64,000 nt of DNA from Kitasatospora cinereorecta. Its GTDB lineage: Bacteria; Actinomycetota; Actinomycetes; Streptomycetales; Streptomycetaceae. The notes under the pieces were generated by a model. The model was not told the DNA's origin, did not search any database, and saw only the letters and a program-made list of their open reading frames with translations. Every line of letters begins with the position of its first letter. Within the stretch, counting starts at the first letter, position 1. The position numbers and the translations under genes are program-made. The stretch spans positions 1,096,780-1,160,779 of the forward strand of contig NZ_JAMZDX010000004.1 of NCBI RefSeq assembly GCF_024172095.1, given 5' to 3'. Shown here piece by piece: positions 60,856 through 64,000 of this stretch.

Positions 60856-63156
60856 TCAGCCCCTCTCGGCGGTGCCGCGGCCCTGCGGGGCGGTCGGCGG
60901 CAGCGGGTCGGTGCGGGAGACCTGGGCCTCGGGGTACGCCTCTCGGCCGGGCGGGACGGGCGGCGCGGGCACCTCGTCCAGCGCCTCGGCCGGATCGATC
61001 CGCACCGCGCAGACCTTGTACTCGGGGATCTTGGACCGCGGGTCGAGCGCGTCGACGGTCAGCTCGTTGGCGGCCACCGGGACGGGCCAGTGGTAGGGCA
61101 CGAAGACGTGGTCGGCCCGGATCGCCTCGGTGACCAGCGCGGGCAGCACCGTGGAGCCGCGCCGGGTGGTCACCCGGACCGGGTCGCCGGTGCGGAAGCC
61201 GTGCGAGGGGTGCACCTCGACCCAGGGGCGCGGGGTCTGCTCGACCAGGCCGCCGAGCCGGCGGGTCTGGTTGCCTGACAGGAAGTGGGCGACGGTCCGC
61301 CCGGTGGTGAGCGTCATCGGGTACTGCTCGTCGTACGGGTCGGCCGGCGGGTGCCACTCGACCACCTGGAGGTGCACCTTCCCGTCCGGGTGGTACGTCC
61401 GGCCGTCCTCGAACAGCCGGGGTGTGCCCGGGTGGTCGGGGCCGGGACAGGGCCAGGCGATGCCGCCGGTCTCCTCCAGCCGCTCGTAGGTGATGCCGTA
61501 GTAGTCGATCACGGTGCCGGCCGAGGCGCGGCGCAGCTCGTCGAACACCTCCCGGGACCCCTCGAAGGCGAACTTCTCGCCGACGCCGAGCCGGCGGGCC
61601 AGCTCGCACAGCACCCAGGTGTCGGTGCGCACCCCCTCCGGCGGTTCCTGGGCCTTGTTGTGCTTGACCACCCGGGCCTCGGCGTTGGCCATCACGCCCT
61701 CGTCCTCGGCCCAGGTGGTGACCGGGAGGACCACGTGCGCGTCGGCGGCGGTCTCGGAGAGGAAGAAGTCGAGCTGGGCGTGGAACTCCAGCGCGTCGTA
61801 ACCCGCCCGCACCGAGCGGAGGTTCGGCAGCGAGACGAAGGGGTTGTTGCAGACGCCGATCAGGCCGCGGATCTCCCCGCGGCCCATCTGGCCGACCATC
61901 TCCACCATCGAGGTCCCGGCGGGCGGCAGCTCGTCCTCGTCGATGCCCCAGATCGCGGCGATCTGCCGGCGGTGCGCCGGGTCGTTGATGGAGCGGCCGC
62001 CGGGCAGCAGGTCGGCCTTCTGGCCGTGCTCGCGGCCGCCCTGGCCGTTGCCCTGGCCGGTGATGGTGCCGTAGCCCGCCCCGGGCCGGCCGAGGTTGCC
62101 GGTGGCGGTGCACAGGTTGATGACGGTGAGGCAGTTCTCCACGCCCTGGGTGTGGTGCTCGATGCCGCGGGCGTGCCAGGCCATCGCCCGCGGCGCGGTG
62201 GCGAACATCCGTGCCACCTCGACCACTTGGCCGGCCGGGATGCCGCAGGTCTCGGCTGCGCGCTGCGGCGGGTACGCCTCGACGGTGCGCCGCACCTCCG
62301 CCCAGCCGGTGGTGCGTTCGGCGAGGAAGGCCTTGTCGGTCAGGCCCTCCTTCACCACGACGTGCAGCACCGCGTTGAAGAACACCGCGTCGGTACCGGA
62401 CCGGAGGGCCACGTGGACGTCGGCGGTGCGGGCGATCGCGGTCTCCCGCGGGTCGACCACGATCAGCTTCGCGCCGCGGTCGCGGGCGCCCCAGACGTAC
62501 TGGGTCATCACCGGGAAGCACTCGCCGACGTTGGAGCCGGCGATCAGCAGGCAGTCGGTCCGCAGGATGTCGGCGAACGGATTGGCCGCCCGGTCGATGC
62601 CGAAGGCCAGCTTGTTGGCGCCGGCCGCGCTGACCATGCACAGCCGCCCGTTGTAGTCCACGTGCCGGGTCCGCAGCGCCACCCGGGCGAACTTGCCGAC
62701 CAGGTAGGTCTTCTCGGAGAACAGGCTGGCCCCGCCGAGCATCCCGAAGGCGTCCCGGCCGTGCTCGGCCTGGATCCGCCGGATCCGCTCGGCCGTGTGG
62801 TCCAGCGCCTCCTCCCACCCCACCTCGCGGAACGGCTCGTCCCGGGAGGTGCGCAGCAGCGGGGCGGTCAGCCGGTCGGGGTGGTTGACCTGCTGGTAGG
62901 CGTTGATGCCCTTGGGGCACAGCCGCATCCGGTTGATGTCGTGGTTGCGCGGCTCCACCCCGAACACCTTGCCGTGGCGGTCCACCCGCAGGTACATCCC
63001 GCACTGGACGCCGCAGAAGCAGCAGTGGGTCGGCACCAGCGTCTGCTCGGTCTGGTCGGCCCGCCAGCCGGCCGCCGGCAGCCCGCCGGCGTCGCGGAAG
63101 TTCCGGGAGCCGGCCGGCGCCAGCGAGGGGTCGAGCGGCAGCCGGTCCCCCCTCAC
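60856..63156 (-). CDS. Molybdopterin oxidoreductase (NapA/NarB/FDH-like, DMSO-reductase family)
   Basis: 766 residues. The N-terminal 4Fe-4S site is C45, C48, C52, C80 (HCCFCGVQC, then RLCPKG). The Mo-ligand position reads NGRLCM (C173), a cysteine as in NapA-type nitrate reductases and Cys-type formate dehydrogenases. MGD-binding segments include LLIAGSNVGECFPVM, VVDPRETAIARTADVHV, HTQGVENCLTVINLCTATGN and the C-terminal TTGRTVAHFLSGNQTRR. No twin-Arg signal, so it is cytoplasmic. The substrate (nitrate, formate or another) cannot be decided. GTG start overlapping the membrane-subunit stop (GTGA). Confidence 0.88.
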   Translation of the reverse strand: MRGDRLPLDPSLAPAGSRNFRDAGGLPAAGWRADQTEQTLVPTHCCFCGVQCGMYLRVDRHGKVFGVEPRNHDINRMRLCPKGINAYQQVNHPDRLTAPLLRTSRDEPFREVGWEEALDHTAERIRRIQAEHGRDAFGMLGGASLFSEKTYLVGKFARVALRTRHVDYNGRLCMVSAAGANKLAFGIDRAANPFADILRTDCLLIAGSNVGECFPVMTQYVWGARDRGAKLIVVDPRETAIARTADVHVALRSGTDAVFFNAVLHVVVKEGLTDKAFLAERTTGWAEVRRTVEAYPPQRAAETCGIPAGQVVEVARMFATAPRAMAWHARGIEHHTQGVENCLTVINLCTATGNLGRPGAGYGTITGQGNGQGGREHGQKADLLPGGRSINDPAHRRQIAAIWGIDEDELPPAGTSMVEMVGQMGRGEIRGLIGVCNNPFVSLPNLRSVRAGYDALEFHAQLDFFLSETAADAHVVLPVTTWAEDEGVMANAEARVVKHNKAQEPPEGVRTDTWVLCELARRLGVGEKFAFEGSREVFDELRRASAGTVIDYYGITYERLEETGGIAWPCPGPDHPGTPRLFEDGRTYHPDGKVHLQVVEWHPPADPYDEQYPMTLTTGRTVAHFLSGNQTRRLGGLVEQTPRPWVEVHPSHGFRTGDPVRVTTRRGSTVLPALVTEAIRADHVFVPYHWPVPVAANELTVDALDPRSKIPEYKVCAVRIDPAEALDEVPAPPVPPGREAYPEAQVSRTDPLPPTAPQGRGTAERG

Positions 63157-64000
63157 CTGAACCCCCGCTTCACGCCGGACAGGTACGCGCCGCCGCGCAG
63201 CACCCGCTTGCAGCGGGGGCAGAACTCGGCCCACTCGTCGAAGCCCAGCCGCAGGTCGCGCATGGTGCCGCGGAGGTTCTCCACGTACGCCACGGTGTCG
63301 ATCGGCCGGCCGCAGCGGCGGCAGGCCAGCACCTCGCCGGCCGGGTCGTCCCGGCGGCGCGAGGTGTACTTGAACAGCTGCATGCCGACCGCGGCCGGGC
63401 GCTGGACGATGTGGAAGAACTTGCCGAACGGCAGGTAGACCAGGGTCAGCACGACCGACGCCATGTGCAGCACCGCGAGGAACTCGTACCCGCCGCCGTC
63501 CAGCACCGTTTCGGAGAAGGTCAGCAGCAGGCCGGTGACCGAGACGGTGAGCAGGGCCAGCAGCGGGACCAGGTCGTAGCCGAAGCGCTGGCCGGTGATC
63601 GCCTCGCGGTCGCGCATCCGCCGCCACAGGAACCAGCCGGCGCCGGAGATCACCAGCACGGCGGCCAGGTCGAGCCCGTGGAAGAGGATCCAGCCGAGGG
63701 TGCCGGAGGAGTCGAAGCCGAACACCTCCACGCCCCAGATCCGCATCTGGTAGCCCGGCCCGGTGGCGGAGGCGGCGGTGAAGGTGAACCAGCCCCAGGT
63801 CAGCGGGAAGGTGATCGCCGCGGCCAGCAGGCAGCCCCAGAAGATCAGCTGGTGGGCGGCCCAGCGGGCGTGCGAACGCGCCCCCAGGAAGCGCTGGAAG
63901 CCCAGGTAGGTGGCGATCATCCGGGGCAGGGCGGTCGGCGAACGGCGCAGGTTCTCCCAGGACAGCGCCGCCCGCCAACCCTCGCGCAGCAGCCGCCGGG
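63153..64000 (-). CDS. Membrane subunit of the molybdo-oxidoreductase operon (5' end outside the window)
   Basis: The frame runs from 63153 to the window end without a stop, and the codons before the ATG at 63920 (LSWENLRRSPTALPR) look coding, so the true start lies beyond 64000. About five membrane helices (QLIFWGCLLAAAITFPLTW; GLDLAAVLVISGAGWFL; LVPLLALLTVSVTGLLLTF; and a helix with FLAVLHMASVVLTLVYLPFG). His residues in the helices could hold b heme, as in NarI/cytochrome b561-like subunits. The cytoplasmic tail has CRRCGRP and CPRCKR, a zinc ribbon. Stop overlaps the next gene. Confidence 0.75.
   Translation of the reverse strand, partial: RRLLREGWRAALSWENLRRSPTALPRMIATYLGFQRFLGARSHARWAAHQLIFWGCLLAAAITFPLTWGWFTFTAASATGPGYQMRIWGVEVFGFDSSGTLGWILFHGLDLAAVLVISGAGWFLWRRMRDREAITGQRFGYDLVPLLALLTVSVTGLLLTFSETVLDGGGYEFLAVLHMASVVLTLVYLPFGKFFHIVQRPAAVGMQLFKYTSRRRDDPAGEVLACRRCGRPIDTVAYVENLRGTMRDLRLGFDEWAEFCPRCKRVLRGGAYLSGVKRGFR

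Noticed and set aside
60856..63978. Extension of the molybdo-oxidoreductase frame upstream to 63978
   Set aside because: The extra part is out-of-frame Arg/Pro-rich translation of the membrane-subunit gene; the GTG at 63156 with GTGA coupling is the real start.

Overview
This window is a chromosomal segment of a very GC-rich actinomycete, almost certainly a member of the Streptomycetaceae (Streptomyces or Kitasatospora). The signs are near-total G/C use at third codon positions, frequent GTG and TTG starts, TANNNT boxes 6-7 bases before leaderless start codons, several serine-phosphatase stress regulators, and families largely restricted to actinobacteria (SCO2400-like, DUF5685, DUF6188, DUF5947, DUF6084, DUF6893). 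I see no rRNA, tRNA, insertion sequence, prophage, CRISPR array or secondary-metabolite core gene.

Layout. 0-9.5 kb: unlinked housekeeping and accessory genes (two NAD(P)-binding proteins, an ATP-dependent DNA ligase, an AraC regulator, a double Nudix protein, a DUF5685 protein with a striking Cys-Asp-Gly tail, a PP2C-type phosphatase). 9.9-15 kb: a secreted trypsin-like protease, a MarR operon, and an ArsR/MFS pair. A 165-base near-palindrome lies between the MarR and ArsR genes. 15-20.2 kb: a minus-strand group of amino-acid/polyamine-type permease, cupin, FAD-dependent oxidase and a glutamate-synthase-like beta subunit. 20.3-28 kb: membrane proteins, an SseB-like protein, an alpha/beta hydrolase, a 2,4-dienoyl-CoA reductase-type flavoprotein with an operator in its promoter, and a secreted PHB-depolymerase-type esterase.

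28.1-42.8 kb is the centrepiece: an essentially complete [NiFe] hydrogenase locus. It holds a HypX/HoxX protein (aerobic CO-ligand supply), the small and large subunits of a group 1h (high-affinity, actinobacterial) hydrogenase, then NifU-like, DUF5947, DUF6084, an unrecognised 484-residue protein, the endopeptidase, a DUF6893 membrane microprotein, and hypA-hypB-hypF-hypC-hypD-hypE. Most of these genes overlap by 4-8 bases. The locus ends in a strong hairpin of a type dispersed in streptomycetes. It probably lets the organism oxidise trace atmospheric H2 during starvation or sporulation.

43-58.5 kb: a metallophosphoesterase, a ricin-fold lectin, a two-component system beside an ABC-2 exporter, two large PAS/SpoIIE regulators (one a probable pseudophosphatase fused to an anti-sigma-type ATPase), a PBP4-type DD-peptidase, and a MarR-like regulator with four Cys next to a protoglobin whose promoter carries a perfect operator. 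58.5-64 kb: a translationally coupled minus-strand redox operon (membrane subunit cut by the window end, Cys-ligated molybdopterin oxidoreductase, 16-Cys ferredoxin subunit, Rieske protein, small membrane protein). With the hydrogenase, this makes two respiratory electron-input modules in one window.
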